A DNA stretch of 64,000 nt from the NCBI RefSeq assembly GCF_014636275.1, contig NZ_BMEB01000004.1:124001-188000 (forward strand), given 5' to 3'. This stretch comes from Cellulomonas carbonis. GTDB taxonomy: Bacteria; Actinomycetota; Actinomycetes; Actinomycetales; Cellulomonadaceae. Both the position numbers and the translations under genes were made by a program. Of the stretch, positions 16,928 through 26,200 are shown piece by piece; position 1 is the first letter of the stretch, and each line of letters opens with the position of its first letter. The notes below the pieces were generated by a model, which was not told the origin of the DNA, did no database searches, and saw nothing but the letters and a program-made list of their open reading frames with translations.

Positions 16928-17599
16928 GTGCGCAACACTGACGCCTGCCTGGTCGTCCCCCTGTACAACGAGGCGACCGTCGTGCACGACGTCGTCGCCG
17001 CGGCACGGGCGACCTTCCCCACCGTCGTCGTCGTCGACGACGGCAGCAGCGACGACTCGGCAGCGCGCGCCGAGGCGGCGGGCGCGATCGTCGTGCAGCA
17101 CCCGATCAACCTCGGCCAGGGCGCCGCGCTGCAGACAGGGATCGAGGTCGCCCTCCGCCTGCCCGGGATCCGGTACGTCGTGACGTTCGACGCGGACGGT
17201 CAGCACCAGGTCGCGGACGCCGAGGCGATGGTCGCGCGCCTGCGGGCCGGCGAGGCCGACGTCGTCTTCGGCTCGCGCTTCCTCGACGACCGCACCCGGC
17301 CCGGTGCCCTCAAGCGGCTCGTCCTGCGCGCCGCGATCGCCTACACGAACCTCACGACGGGCGTCCGCCTGACCGACGCGCACAACGGGCTGCGCGCCTT
17401 CACGCGCGAGGCCGCCGCGCGGCTGGACGTCAAGCAGAACCGGATGGCCCACGCCTCCGAGATCGTGGAGCAGGTGGGCAGGTCGGGCGTGCGCCTCGTG
17501 GAGCACCCGGTGCACATCCTGTACACCGACTACTCGCGCTCCAAGGGGCAGTCGGTCCTCAACGCGATCAACATCCTCACCGAACTCCTCTACAGGTAG
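16928..17599 (+). CDS. Dolichyl-phosphate-mannose-synthase-like glycosyltransferase
   Basis: 223 residues, a compact family 2 GT-A enzyme. CLVVPLYNEATVVHDVV, VVVVDDGSSDDSA, HPINLGQGAALQTGIEVAL, VTFDADGQHQVAD (catalytic DxD) and LTDAHNGLRAFTREA are all DPM1-type blocks. Such enzymes charge a polyprenyl phosphate with a sugar for use outside the membrane. GTG 16928 is used. The DUF2304 gene follows after 9 bases, a pairing seen often in actinobacterial glycan loci, and then a DUF2142 protein that could use the lipid-linked sugar. Confidence 0.85.
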   Translation: MRNTDACLVVPLYNEATVVHDVVAAARATFPTVVVVDDGSSDDSAARAEAAGAIVVQHPINLGQGAALQTGIEVALRLPGIRYVVTFDADGQHQVADAEAMVARLRAGEADVVFGSRFLDDRTRPGALKRLVLRAAIAYTNLTTGVRLTDAHNGLRAFTREAAARLDVKQNRMAHASEIVEQVGRSGVRLVEHPVHILYTDYSRSKGQSVLNAINILTELLYR

Positions 17600-17608
17600 G
17601 TCGCCGCC

Positions 17609-18016
17609 GTGCTCATCAAGGTCCTCCTGCTCGCCGCGATCGCCCTCGTGGTGGTGCTCGGCATGCGAGCCCCGAGCGGAGCGCGGCACCTCGCGATGCG
17701 CCGGATGGCCCTCGCGGGCTTCGCGCTCTTCGCGGCGCTGTCGGTCGTGTTCCCCGACGCGTGGAACGAGGCGGCGGGCGTCGTCGGCGTCGGGCGGGGG
17801 ACGGACCTGCTGCTGTACGGCCTGATCATCGCGTTCCTCCTGTCCCTCGTGACGATGTACCGCAGGCACCGCGAGATGGAGCGGCGGCTCACCCTGCTCG
17901 CGCGCCGGCTCGCGATCGACGAGGCGATCGGCCGCTTCCCGCCGACCGCCCCTGCGCCGCCCGCGCCCACGGCGCCCCCCACGCCGCCGACGACGACGGG
18001 GGACGACCGTGCGTGA
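17609..18016 (+). CDS. DUF2304 small membrane protein
   Basis: 135 residues with three membrane helices (about 2-18, 32-48 and 65-85), a basic region RRHREMERRLTLLARRLAIDE and a Pro/Thr-rich tail. The arrangement and the position directly behind a DPM1-like transferase identify DUF2304. These proteins are thought to anchor or assist the partner transferase at the membrane (inference). GTG start at 17609. The 3' end overlaps the next gene by 8 bases, so all three genes are coupled. Confidence 0.75.
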   Translation: MLIKVLLLAAIALVVVLGMRAPSGARHLAMRRMALAGFALFAALSVVFPDAWNEAAGVVGVGRGTDLLLYGLIIAFLLSLVTMYRRHREMERRLTLLARRLAIDEAIGRFPPTAPAPPAPTAPPTPPTTTGDDRA

Positions 18017-19685
18017 GCGCGTCCGCGCGGCCGTCCGGACGCGGGACCCCCGCGCCGTCTTCTGGGCCGCCTTCCTCGCGATGGCGGCCCTGGGCGGGGT
18101 CTGGGCGGTCTCGAACCCGATGGCCGCGTCGCCCGACGAGCCGAGCCACATCGTCCGCGCGGTCGGGATCGTCCGCGAGCGGTCGCTCGGCGAGGAGGTC
18201 CGCGTCGGGATGCGGCAGGTCGAGGTCCCGCGTGTGTACGCCGCGACGCTCGAGATGCCCGGCTGCTACGCGTTCCGCGCCGACCAGCCCGCGAGCTGCT
18301 CGTTCGTCGACCTCACGACCCCGGCGGTCGACCAGCCGGCCACCACGACCGCGGACGAGGGCAACCCGCTGTACTACGCGATCGTCGGCCTGCCGAGCCT
18401 GCTGCCGCCGTCGCTCGAGGCCGCTTACCTCATGCGCATCGTCAGCGTGCTGCTGTCGAGCGCGCTCGTCGCGGCCGGCCTGCGGTCGCTCGCCGAGGCG
18501 CGGCTGGGCGGCTGGGCCGTCCTCGGCGCGGGCGTCGCGACGACGCCGATGGTCGTCTTCATGGCGAGCACGGTGAACCCCAACTCCGTCGAGGCCACCG
18601 CCGCGATCGGCCTGTGGCTCACGCTCCTCGCGGCGCTGCACCGCCCACGGCCCGAGCTCGCGCTGCGGCAGTGGTGGCGCGCCGGGGTGCTCGTGGTGCT
18701 GCTCGTCAACGCGAAGGCGCTCTCGCCGCTCTTCCTCGCGCTGGTGGTCCTCACGGTGCTGGTCACCGTCCCGTGGCGCCGGACGGCGGCCGTGCTGGCC
18801 GACCGGAGGCCGTGGCCCGGGATCGTGCTCGGCGCCGTCGGCAGCGCCGCAGCCGTCGCGTGGACGGCGGTCAACGGCGCCGTGTCGGGCGGCGACGTCG
18901 TGAACCACCCGGACCTCGAGTGGCGCGGGGCGCTCGAAGGGGCCCTGTCCCTGACGACGTTCTACTACGAGGGCATGGTGGGCCGGTTCGGCTGGCTCGA
19001 CACGCGCCCGCCGTCGTGGACCTACTACTGGTTCACCGCGGTGCTGGGCACGGTCCTGGCCGCGGCGTGGGCCGTCGCCCGACGGCGTCAGCGCGTCGTC
19101 GTCGCCGTGCTCGCCGTCGCCGTGTGGCTCGTCCCCGTGGCGCTGCAGGTCCCGAACGCGCGCTACCTGGGCCTGCCGTGGCAGGGCCGGTACCTGCTCG
19201 CGGTCGCGGTCGGCGTGCCGATCCTCGCGGGCCTGGCCGTGCAGGCACGGGTGACCGCGATCCCGCGGCGCGTGACGCGCCGCGTGCTCGTCCTGGGCGT
19301 GACGACGCTCGGCGTCGTGCACCTCGCCCAGCTCCTCGCCAACCTGCGGAGGTACGTCGCGGGGACCGAGGCCCCCTGGTTCGAGCCCGTCGCCAACCCC
19401 TGGTACCCGCCCGTGCCGCTCCCGCTCGTGCTGGTCGGTGCCGTGGTCGCGGTCGTGGCCTGGAGCGCCGTCCTGGGGTGGTTCGCGCTCGGCCGCACGG
19501 CGCCCGAGGCGACCGACGAGGGGCTCGCCGACGTGGACGGGGTCGTGCGGGCGCACGACGACGGCACGACCCGCCCGCTCGACCGCGCGTCCCGCCCGCT
19601 GGACGGCTCGCCTGCCACGGGGAAGGGTGCCGGCGCGGCCCCGAGCGGGTCCGTCGCTGGGCCGTCGGCGGCGCCCAGGTGCTGA
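18009..19685 (+). CDS. DUF2142-type polytopic membrane protein
   Basis: 558 residues. After a short basic start and the first helix, the loop SNPMAASPDEPSHIVRAVGI carries the D-E-P-x-H motif characteristic of DUF2142 and reminiscent of GT-C transferases. About ten more hydrophobic segments follow, then a 70-residue polar tail. It overlaps the DUF2304 gene by 8 bases (GTG 18009). It is shorter than the 770-residue family member at 3723-6035 and lacks its large beta-rich outer domain. Likely role: transfer of the sugar from the polyprenyl phosphate made by the upstream DPM1-like enzyme (inference). Confidence 0.75.
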   Translation: MRERVRAAVRTRDPRAVFWAAFLAMAALGGVWAVSNPMAASPDEPSHIVRAVGIVRERSLGEEVRVGMRQVEVPRVYAATLEMPGCYAFRADQPASCSFVDLTTPAVDQPATTTADEGNPLYYAIVGLPSLLPPSLEAAYLMRIVSVLLSSALVAAGLRSLAEARLGGWAVLGAGVATTPMVVFMASTVNPNSVEATAAIGLWLTLLAALHRPRPELALRQWWRAGVLVVLLVNAKALSPLFLALVVLTVLVTVPWRRTAAVLADRRPWPGIVLGAVGSAAAVAWTAVNGAVSGGDVVNHPDLEWRGALEGALSLTTFYYEGMVGRFGWLDTRPPSWTYYWFTAVLGTVLAAAWAVARRRQRVVVAVLAVAVWLVPVALQVPNARYLGLPWQGRYLLAVAVGVPILAGLAVQARVTAIPRRVTRRVLVLGVTTLGVVHLAQLLANLRRYVAGTEAPWFEPVANPWYPPVPLPLVLVGAVVAVVAWSAVLGWFALGRTAPEATDEGLADVDGVVRAHDDGTTRPLDRASRPLDGSPATGKGAGAAPSGSVAGPSAAPRC

Positions 19686-19700
19686 GCGCCGCCGAGCCGG

Positions 19701-20570
19701 TCAGCGCTCGGTCTCGAGGAGCCCGAGCAGGTAGGTGCCGTAGCCGGACTTCACGAGGCGCTCGGCACGCTCGCGCAGGCCGTCGTCGTCGAGGAAGCCC
19801 TGCCGCCAGGCGACCTCCTCGGGCGCGCCGATCTTCATGCCCTGCCGGTGCTCGATCGTGCGGACGTAGTCCGAGGCCTCCAGCAGCGAGTCGAACGTCC
19901 CCGTGTCGAGCCACGCGGTGCCGCGGGGGAGGACCTCGACCTGGAGGCGGCCCTGCTCGAGGTACGCGCGGTTCACGTCGGTGATCTCGTACTCGCCGCG
20001 GGCGGACGGCTCGAGGTCGCGTGCGATCGCGATCACGTCGTTGTCGTAGAAGTACAGACCCGGCACCGCGTAGCTCGAGCGCGGCTTCGCCGGCTTCTCC
20101 TCGAGCGACAGGGCGCGTCCGTCGGCGTCGAACTCGACGACGCCGTACGCGGTCGGGTCCGCGACGCGGTACGCGAACACGGCACCGCCGTCGACGTCGT
20201 GGAAGCGGCCCAGGCGCGACCCGAGGCCCGGTCCGTAGAAGATGTTGTCGCCCAGGACGAGGGCGGCGCTGTCCGTCCCGACGAAGTCCGCACCGAGCAC
20301 GAAGGCCTGCGCGAGGCCGTTGGGCTCCGCCTGGACGGTGTACTCGATCGAGATGCCGAACTGCGAGCCGTCGCCGAGGAGCCGGTGGAACTGCTCGGCG
20401 TCGTGCGGCGTCGTGATGACGAGCACGTCCCGGATGCCGGCGAGCATGAGCGTCGACAGCGGGTAGTAGATCATCGGCTTGTCGTACACCGGCACGAGCT
20501 GCTTGCTCACGCCGAGGGTGATGGGGTGCAGGCGTGTGCCGGACCCGCCGGCCAGGATGATTCCGCGCAT
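19701..20570 (-). CDS. rfbA: Glucose-1-phosphate thymidylyltransferase
   Basis: 289 residues, first enzyme of dTDP-L-rhamnose synthesis. It starts [20 protein letters not shown] (nucleotide-binding signature), then [17 protein letters not shown], the lid VLGDNIFYG with the metal-binding Asp, and EEKPAKPRS, all diagnostic of RmlA. ATG 20570 has no ribosome binding site but a CACACT -10-like box eight bases before it. It is separated from rfbC and rfbD by the pse genes, and faces manA across a 106-bp gap. rfbB must lie elsewhere in the genome. Confidence 0.93.
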   Translation of the reverse strand: MRGIILAGGSGTRLHPITLGVSKQLVPVYDKPMIYYPLSTLMLAGIRDVLVITTPHDAEQFHRLLGDGSQFGISIEYTVQAEPNGLAQAFVLGADFVGTDSAALVLGDNIFYGPGLGSRLGRFHDVDGGAVFAYRVADPTAYGVVEFDADGRALSLEEKPAKPRSSYAVPGLYFYDNDVIAIARDLEPSARGEYEITDVNRAYLEQGRLQVEVLPRGTAWLDTGTFDSLLEASDYVRTIEHRQGMKIGAPEEVAWRQGFLDDDGLRERAERLVKSGYGTYLLGLLETER

Positions 20571-20635
20571 GGGCCCCAAGTGTGCCGTACGTCTCGCGCA
20601 CGGCGGGCACGGGTATGTCCGGTTCGTCCCGTTGC

Positions 20636-20641
20636 TACAGT
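20636..20641 (+). promoter_or_regulatory. -10 box (TACAGT) for manA
   Basis: TACAGT lies 35 bases upstream of the manA GTG in the gap with the divergent rfbA. A GGGAGG ribosome binding site follows in the leader. Confidence 0.45.
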
Positions 20642-20676
20642 GGCCGACGACCTCACCCCGAGCGGGAGGACGGCCT

Positions 20677-21873
20677 GTGCACCGCCTCGAGAACCCTGTC
20701 CGCGAGTACGACTGGGGGTCACCGACGACGATCCCCGAGCTCCTCGGTCGTCGACCCACGACGAAGCCGGCCGCGGAGCTGTGGCTCGGCGCCCACCCGT
20801 CGGCCCCGTCGACGGCGCTCACGCCGGACGGGCCGGTCCCGCTCGACGAGTACATCGGCGACGACCCGGCCGGCGTGCTCGGTGCGGACGTCGTCGCGCG
20901 CTTCGGCGCGTGCCTGCCGTACCTGCTGAAGATCATCGCCGCGGACAAGCCGCTCTCGCTCCAGGTGCACCCGTCGGCGGACGCCGCGCGTGCGGGGTTC
21001 GAGCGCGAGGAGCTCTCGGGGGTCGCGATCGACGACCCGCACCGCAACTACAAGGACCGCAACCACAAGCCCGAGCTGGTCTTCGCGCTCACGCCGTTCC
21101 AGGCGATGTGCGGGTTCCGGGCACCGCGCCGCGCGGCCGAGCTCGTCGCCGGGCTCGACGCCGAGCTGGCGCACGTGCTCCACGCGGACCTGCGCGCCGA
21201 CCCGTCGTTCCGGGGGATCCGGGCGGCGTTCCGCCGCCTCCTCGACCCGCACGACCCACCCACGGCCGCCCAGGTCGGGGAGGTCGTCGACGCGTGCCGC
21301 GAGCGCCTCGCCGCGGGCTCGCCGTCCCCGCGTGCGGACGGCACCGTGGTGCTGCTCGCCGAGCACTACCCGGGTGACCCGGGCGTGGTGACGTCGCTGC
21401 TGCTCAACCCGGTCACGCTGCAGCCCGGCGAGGCCCTGTTCGTCCCGGCGGGTGGCGTCCACGCCTACCTCTCGGGGACCGCGGTCGAGATCATGGCCAA
21501 CTCGGACAACGTGCTCCGCGCGGGGCTCACGTCCAAGCACATCGACATCCCCGAGCTGCTCGACAACGTCGACTACGTCGCGGCCCCGCCGATCCGTGTC
21601 GCGCCCGAGGCGTTCCACGGCTCGACCAAGGCGTTCTACGCCCCGGTCGACGACTTCGAGCTGTCCTTCACCCGGCTGACGGACGGCGCGGTGCACCCGC
21701 TGCCCGGTCGGGGGCCCCGTGTGCTCCTGTGCCTCGAGGGGGCCGTGACCCTCGAGTCGGCGACGGGCGACAAGCTGGACCTCGTGCGCGGCGAGTCGGC
21801 CTTCGTGCCCGCGCGCGACGGGTCGCTGGTCGCCTCGGGTGTCGGCACGGTCGTGCAGGCCGACGTCCCCTGA
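20677..21873 (+). CDS. manA: Mannose-6-phosphate isomerase, class I
   Basis: 398 residues, zinc enzyme interconverting fructose-6-phosphate and mannose-6-phosphate, feeding mannosylated lipids and GDP-mannose. Zinc ligands are visible as Gln96 and His98 in SLQVHPS, the Glu of HKPELVFAL, and the His of [16 protein letters not shown] 20677 is preceded by GGGAGG (20662-20667). Together with the phosphomannomutase at 31175 it forms the mannose arm of the wall-glycan supply. In mycobacteria manA, manB and whiB2 lie in the same neighbourhood, which this window largely conserves. Confidence 0.92.
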   Translation: MHRLENPVREYDWGSPTTIPELLGRRPTTKPAAELWLGAHPSAPSTALTPDGPVPLDEYIGDDPAGVLGADVVARFGACLPYLLKIIAADKPLSLQVHPSADAARAGFEREELSGVAIDDPHRNYKDRNHKPELVFALTPFQAMCGFRAPRRAAELVAGLDAELAHVLHADLRADPSFRGIRAAFRRLLDPHDPPTAAQVGEVVDACRERLAAGSPSPRADGTVVLLAEHYPGDPGVVTSLLLNPVTLQPGEALFVPAGGVHAYLSGTAVEIMANSDNVLRAGLTSKHIDIPELLDNVDYVAAPPIRVAPEAFHGSTKAFYAPVDDFELSFTRLTDGAVHPLPGRGPRVLLCLEGAVTLESATGDKLDLVRGESAFVPARDGSLVASGVGTVVQADVP

Positions 21874-21906
21874 CGCGCGGAGGACGTCGGCCCGCCCCCC
21901 GCGTCA
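21871..21906. terminator. Hairpin joining the convergent stops of manA and the TIGR03089 gene
   Basis: Seven-base arms TGACGCG (21871-21877) and CGCGTCA (21900-21906) include the TGA of manA and, on the other strand, the stop of the convergent gene. The loop is long (22 bases), so terminator strength is uncertain. Confidence 0.4.
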
Positions 21907-22731
21907 GACGAGGCGGCCCACGCGCTCGGTCTCGACCAGGTGCTCCCGACGCGCCGCGTCCTCGGCGAGCGCGGTGGTGACGTCTGGCGACGTGAGCACG
22001 ACCGAGCCGTCGGCGCCGAAGACCACGACGGCCGCCGCGACGACCGCGAGGGCGTCGTCGTCGCGCGCCTGCAGCAGCGCCCGGTAGGCCACCGACTCGT
22101 CGGCCGCGTCGAGCCACTCCTCGCCGGGCCAGCGGGCGTCCGCCGTCTCGCGCGCCCACGCGCCGAGCTCGGCGTGCGCACGCGTCGTCGCCCCGGGGCC
22201 GAGGGTGCGGACCGCGCACGCGGCAGGGGAGTGCTCGCGGACGTACGTCAGCACGTCGCCGTAGCCGAGCACCGCCGCGGAGGAGTCGGTGACCCCCGGG
22301 GGGAGCGCTCCGTCGAAGCGCCGCGCGAGCGCGGGGAGCGCGACGGCGACGACGTCGGCGGGCGTGCCCGCCCAGCGCTCGGGACGGTCGGTCACGACGA
22401 CGGTGCCCGCCTCGACCGTGCCCGGGTCGTCCGTCGCCACGCACGCGCCGGCGCGCCACGCGGCGAACGCCCAGACGACGGTGCGCCAGTGCGGCGGCAG
22501 GTCGAGCACGACCTCGGACGCGGGCCCCGCGTGGAACTCCTCGACGAGGAGGTTGGTCGCCTTCGTGACCCAGTTGTCGAGCACGTGGCCCGAGAGCTCG
22601 ATGCGCTCGCCGTCCGGGCCGTACCAGGTGAGCCGCGGCCGACCGGGGTCGGCGGTGACGGTGCTGAGGACGCGGGGGAGGAGGGCACCGGACGGGGCCG
22701 GCGGCTGCTGGTGGGGGGTGCTCGCGGTCAC
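21904..22731 (-). CDS. TIGR03089 family protein (AMP-binding-like)
   Basis: 275 residues. LTWYGPDGERIELSGHVLDNWVTKATNLL near the N terminus and VVLDLPPHWRTVVWAFAAWRAGA are the conserved segments of the actinobacterial TIGR03089 family. This is a shortened relative of AMP-binding (acyl-CoA ligase) enzymes that lacks the usual Ser/Thr-Gly-Lys ATP loop. Its function is not established. The start is GTG 22731; no strong ribosome binding site is seen. It is convergent with manA and divergent from whiB2, with a promoter-rich gap between. Confidence 0.75.
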   Translation of the reverse strand: MTASTPHQQPPAPSGALLPRVLSTVTADPGRPRLTWYGPDGERIELSGHVLDNWVTKATNLLVEEFHAGPASEVVLDLPPHWRTVVWAFAAWRAGACVATDDPGTVEAGTVVVTDRPERWAGTPADVVAVALPALARRFDGALPPGVTDSSAAVLGYGDVLTYVREHSPAACAVRTLGPGATTRAHAELGAWARETADARWPGEEWLDAADESVAYRALLQARDDDALAVVAAAVVVFGADGSVVLTSPDVTTALAEDAARREHLVETERVGRLV

Positions 22732-22801
22732 ACGGGACAGCGTAGGGTGTCCGCTTCGTCCACCTCTGCCCGCCGAACGGGTGCTGATACCACGCTCCGG
22801 C

Positions 22802-22830
22802 TTGACCCTCACGGATGACACGCGTGTAAT
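22802..22830 (+). promoter_or_regulatory. whiB2 promoter with overlapping palindrome
   Basis: TTGACC at 22802-22807 and TGTAAT at 22825-22830 form a -35/-10 pair spaced by 17 bases, the clearest vegetative promoter in the window. A perfect 10-bp palindrome ACACGCGTGT (22818-22827) overlaps the -10 box. In wider form the site reads TGACAC-GC-GTGTAA. Its half sites match those of the BldD box (TnACnC / GnGTnA) but are two bases apart instead of one, so a regulator site is plausible but its identity is open. Confidence 0.6.
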
Positions 22831-22928
22831 TTGACTCATGCCGTCCCGACAGCCGTCGATGGTGGACGACCGTGAGGGACAGCATGCAGGACGCCCCGAG
22901 GGGACCAGGCGGCACGGAAGGCTCTGAC

Positions 22929-23249
22929 ATGTGGAACTTGCTCGACGACGACGCATCGTTCCTCGCGCCGCCACGCCCGACCGAGGGCGCGACGGTGCTG
23001 CCGCTCTTCGGCACGGCGGACGAGGACACGGCGCTCGGCTGGCAGGAGCGCGCGCTGTGCGCGCAGACCGACCCTGAGGCCTTCTTCCCGGAGAAGGGCG
23101 GCTCGACGCGCGAGGCGAAGAAGGTCTGCCTCGGCTGCGACGTCCGCGCCGAGTGCCTCGAGTACGCGCTCGCCAACGACGAGCGCTTCGGCATCTGGGG
23201 CGGGCTCTCCGAGCGCGAGCGCCGCAAGCTCAAGAAGCGCGTCGTCTGA
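22929..23249 (+). CDS. whiB2: WhiB-family iron-sulfur regulator, WhiB2/WhmD type
   Basis: 106 residues from ATG 22929. The four cluster-binding cysteines are C44, C67, C70 and C76 (ALCAQTDPEAFFPEKGG, VCLGCDVRAEC), followed by the turn GIWGGLSERERR and a basic tail KLKKRVV for DNA binding. The PEAFFPEKGGSTREAK and ALANDERFGIWGG wording is that of the WhiB2/WhmD group, which controls septation and cell division. ATG 22929 is chosen for the GGAAGG seven to ten bases upstream. In-frame starts at 22872 (GTG) and 22884 (ATG, behind GAGGGAC) would add up to 19 residues and cannot be excluded. Confidence 0.9.
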   Translation: MWNLLDDDASFLAPPRPTEGATVLPLFGTADEDTALGWQERALCAQTDPEAFFPEKGGSTREAKKVCLGCDVRAECLEYALANDERFGIWGGLSERERRKLKKRVV

Positions 23250-23278
23250 GCGCGCCCCCGGGCGCGCCACAGGACCTC

Positions 23279-26200
23279 ATGACTGACGGCAGCGCCTCCG
23301 CAGCGGTGCCCCGGCGCCATCGCACGTCCTCGGTCACGGCCGTCGTCGTGACGCGCGGCGACACCGAGTACGCCTCCGAGACCCTGACGGCGCTCGCGGG
23401 GCAGGTCCGCCCACCGGCCCACGTGCTGCTCGTCGACGTCGGGACCGAGCCCGCGCACGTCGCGCGGACGCTCGCCGCCCAGCTCTTCGCCGGCCCCGAC
23501 GCGCCACGCCTCTCCGTGGTGGAGGCGACCCGCGCGCGCACCTTCGGGGCGGCCGTCCGGGCGGGCCTGGACGCGGGCTCGGAGGTGCTCGGGCGCGACG
23601 ACTGGCTGTGGCTGCTGCACGACGACAGCGCGCCCGCCCCGGACACGCTCGCCGAGCTGATGCGGGCGGTCGAGATCGCCCCCTCGGTCGGCGTCGCGGG
23701 CTGCAAGCAGCGCACGTGGTCCGGTCCGGCCCGAGTCCTCGAGGTGGGCGTCTCGACGTCGCGGTTCGGGCGGCGCATGACGGGCATCGAGGGCGCCGAG
23801 GTCGACCAGGGGCAGTACGACGGCCGCGAGGACGTGCTCGCGGTGGGGATCGCCGGTGCCCTCGTGCGTCGTGACGTCTGGGACGCGCTCGGCGGGCCCG
23901 ACCCGGCGCTCGGCCCGTTCGGCGACGGGGCGGACCTGTGCCGCCGCGCCCGCCTCGCCGGTCACCGGGTCGTCGTCGTCCCGAGAGCGGTGGTCCGCCA
24001 CGCGCAGGCGTCGCTCGCCGACCCCGTGTCCGGTGCCGTGGTCAACCGGCCGGGCTGGGACGCGCGCCGGTCGGCCCGGGCGCGCCGCGAGGCCTACCTC
24101 CACGGCCAGCTCGTCGGGGTGCCGCTGCCGCTCGTCCCCGTCGTGACGGTCCTCGCCGTGGTGAGCGGCGTCGTCCGCGCGCTCGGACGGCTGGTCTCCA
24201 AGGAGCCGCACCTCGTGCTCCCCGAGCTGGTGGCGCCCTGGTCGGTCCTCGTCCGCCCGCTGCGCGTGGTCCGCGCGCGCCGACGCCAGGCCGCGACGCG
24301 TCGGCTCCCGCGGCGGTCGCTGCGCCCGCTGCAGGTCACGTGGCGCGAGGTCGTCCGCCAGACCCGCGACCGTCGCCTCTCGGCGGCCGAGCGCCGTCGC
24401 CACGCCGAGGCGCCGAGCGAGCTCGAGCTCCGCGAGCTCGCGGCGCTGCGGCGACGACGCCGTGGCACGGGCCTGCTGGTCCTCCTCGGGGCCGCCGCGG
24501 TCACCACGGCGGTGCTCGGACCCCTCGTGACGCGCGTGCTCGCAGGCGAGCGGCTCACAGGCGGGACGCTGCCCGGCGCGGCGTCGTCGGCGCTCGAGAC
24601 GTGGCGCGTGGTCCGCGCGGCCTGGGTGCCCGCCGACCTGGGCCACCCCGGTCCCGTGGACCCCGCGCTCCTCGCGACTCTGCCGCTCGCCGCCGTCGCC
24701 GGGTCCCTGTCGGTGGGGATCGGCGTCGTGGTCCTGCTCTCGCTCGTCCTGGCCGCCGCCGGCGCGTGGTTCGCCGCGGGTGCCGCGACCCGGTCCGTGG
24801 CCCTGCGCGCGTGGGCGGCCCTCGTGTGGACGGCCGCCCCGAGCCTGCTCGTGGGTGTCGCGGACCTGCGCTGGGGTGCGGTCCTCGCGCACGTCCTCCT
24901 TCCGTGGGTGCTCCTGGGCGTCGCACGCGGCGTCGGGGCCGCGCGAGTCGACGTCGTCGCCTCCGGCCTGCTCGGCGCCCAGCGCCTGGTCGACCGGGCG
25001 CCGGACGCCCCGCCGGTCCCGGGGACGCTCGCCGTCGAGGACCGGTGGGCCGGCTTCGGCGACGACGACGCCGACGACGTCGACGGCGCCGACGACGTCG
25101 ACGGCGCCGACGACGACGACGGCGAGGACGCCGACGCCTCCCAGGACTTCGAGGTCCCGTCCGAGCGCGCCGGGAAGGTCGCCGGCTCCGGCGGGTCGGA
25201 GGCGGTCGACGCCGTGCCGGCCCGGTCCGTGCCCACCCAGAAGGTCCACGCCCCGGTGCCGAACCCGGTGCCGAACCCGGTGCCGAACCCGGTGCCGAAC
25301 CCGGTGCCCACGCCGGAGCCGCCCGTTCCCGCCCACGCGGTGCCGGCCCACCCGGCGCCCGCCCCGCTGCCCGTCCGACGCGCACCGGCCTCGCTCGCGG
25401 CGCTCGCCGGCGGGTCGCTCGCCCTCGCCGCGGCGTCCGCCGGCGCACCCGTGCTGCTGCCGGCCGCGCTCCTCCTCGTGCCCGTGCTCGCGCTCGTCGT
25501 GCCGCGTCGCCGCGTCCTGTGGCTCCCGGTCCCCGCGCTCGCGCTCCACGCCCCCGTGGTCGTCGAGGCGGTGCGGACGTGGGGTGACGGTGGCTGGCGC
25601 GCGCTGCTCGCGGACCCGGGGGTCCCCGTCGCGAGCACGGCCGCCCCCGCGTGGCAGCAGCTCCTCGGGCACCCGGTCGCGCCCGACGCGCTCCCGTGGT
25701 TCGACGGCGTCGCGGCCGAGGTCGCGCTGCTCGTGGCCGGAGGCGTCCTCGTCCTCGTCGCGGCCCTCGCGCTCACCCGCGGCTCGGCGCTGCGCGCCGC
25801 GTGCGTCGGCTGGGCCGCCGCCGCCGTCGGCCTGCTGGGCGGCGCGCTCGCCGGTCGCGCCGTCGTCGCGCGGTCCGGCGACGCCCTCGTGACGGCGTGG
25901 CCGGGCGGTGCCGTCAGCCTCGTCGTCGCGGGGCTCGGCGCTGCCGCCCTGGTCGGTGCCGACGGGTTGCGGTCCCGGCTCGCGCGGCGCTCGTTCGGCT
26001 GGCGCCAGCTCACGGCGGGCCTGCTGACGGTGCTCGCCGTGCTTGCCCCCGTCGTCGTGCTCGGCACCTGGACGTACCAGGCGCTCGTCGCGCCCGGAAC
26101 GGCCCTGGCTGCACGGACGACGGACGTGGCCGTCGTCCCGGCCGTCGGTCGGCAGCTGCAGTCCTCACCCGACGACGTGCGGGTCCTCGCGGTCGGGGCG

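Noticed and set aside
22816..22829. A bona fide BldD box at whiB2
   Set aside because: The half sites match but are separated by two bases instead of one, so it is reported only as a palindrome.
22872..22928. Longer WhiB2 starting at GTG 22872 or ATG 22884
   Set aside because: Possible, but ATG 22929 has GGAAGG at good spacing and gives a length closer to the family; kept as an alternative in the entry.
21668..25672. A 1334-codon open frame on the minus strand
   Set aside because: It runs antisense through manA end, the TIGR03089 gene, whiB2 and the large glycosyltransferase. The protein is Arg/Gly/Pro-rich without motifs; long shadow frames are expected at this G+C.
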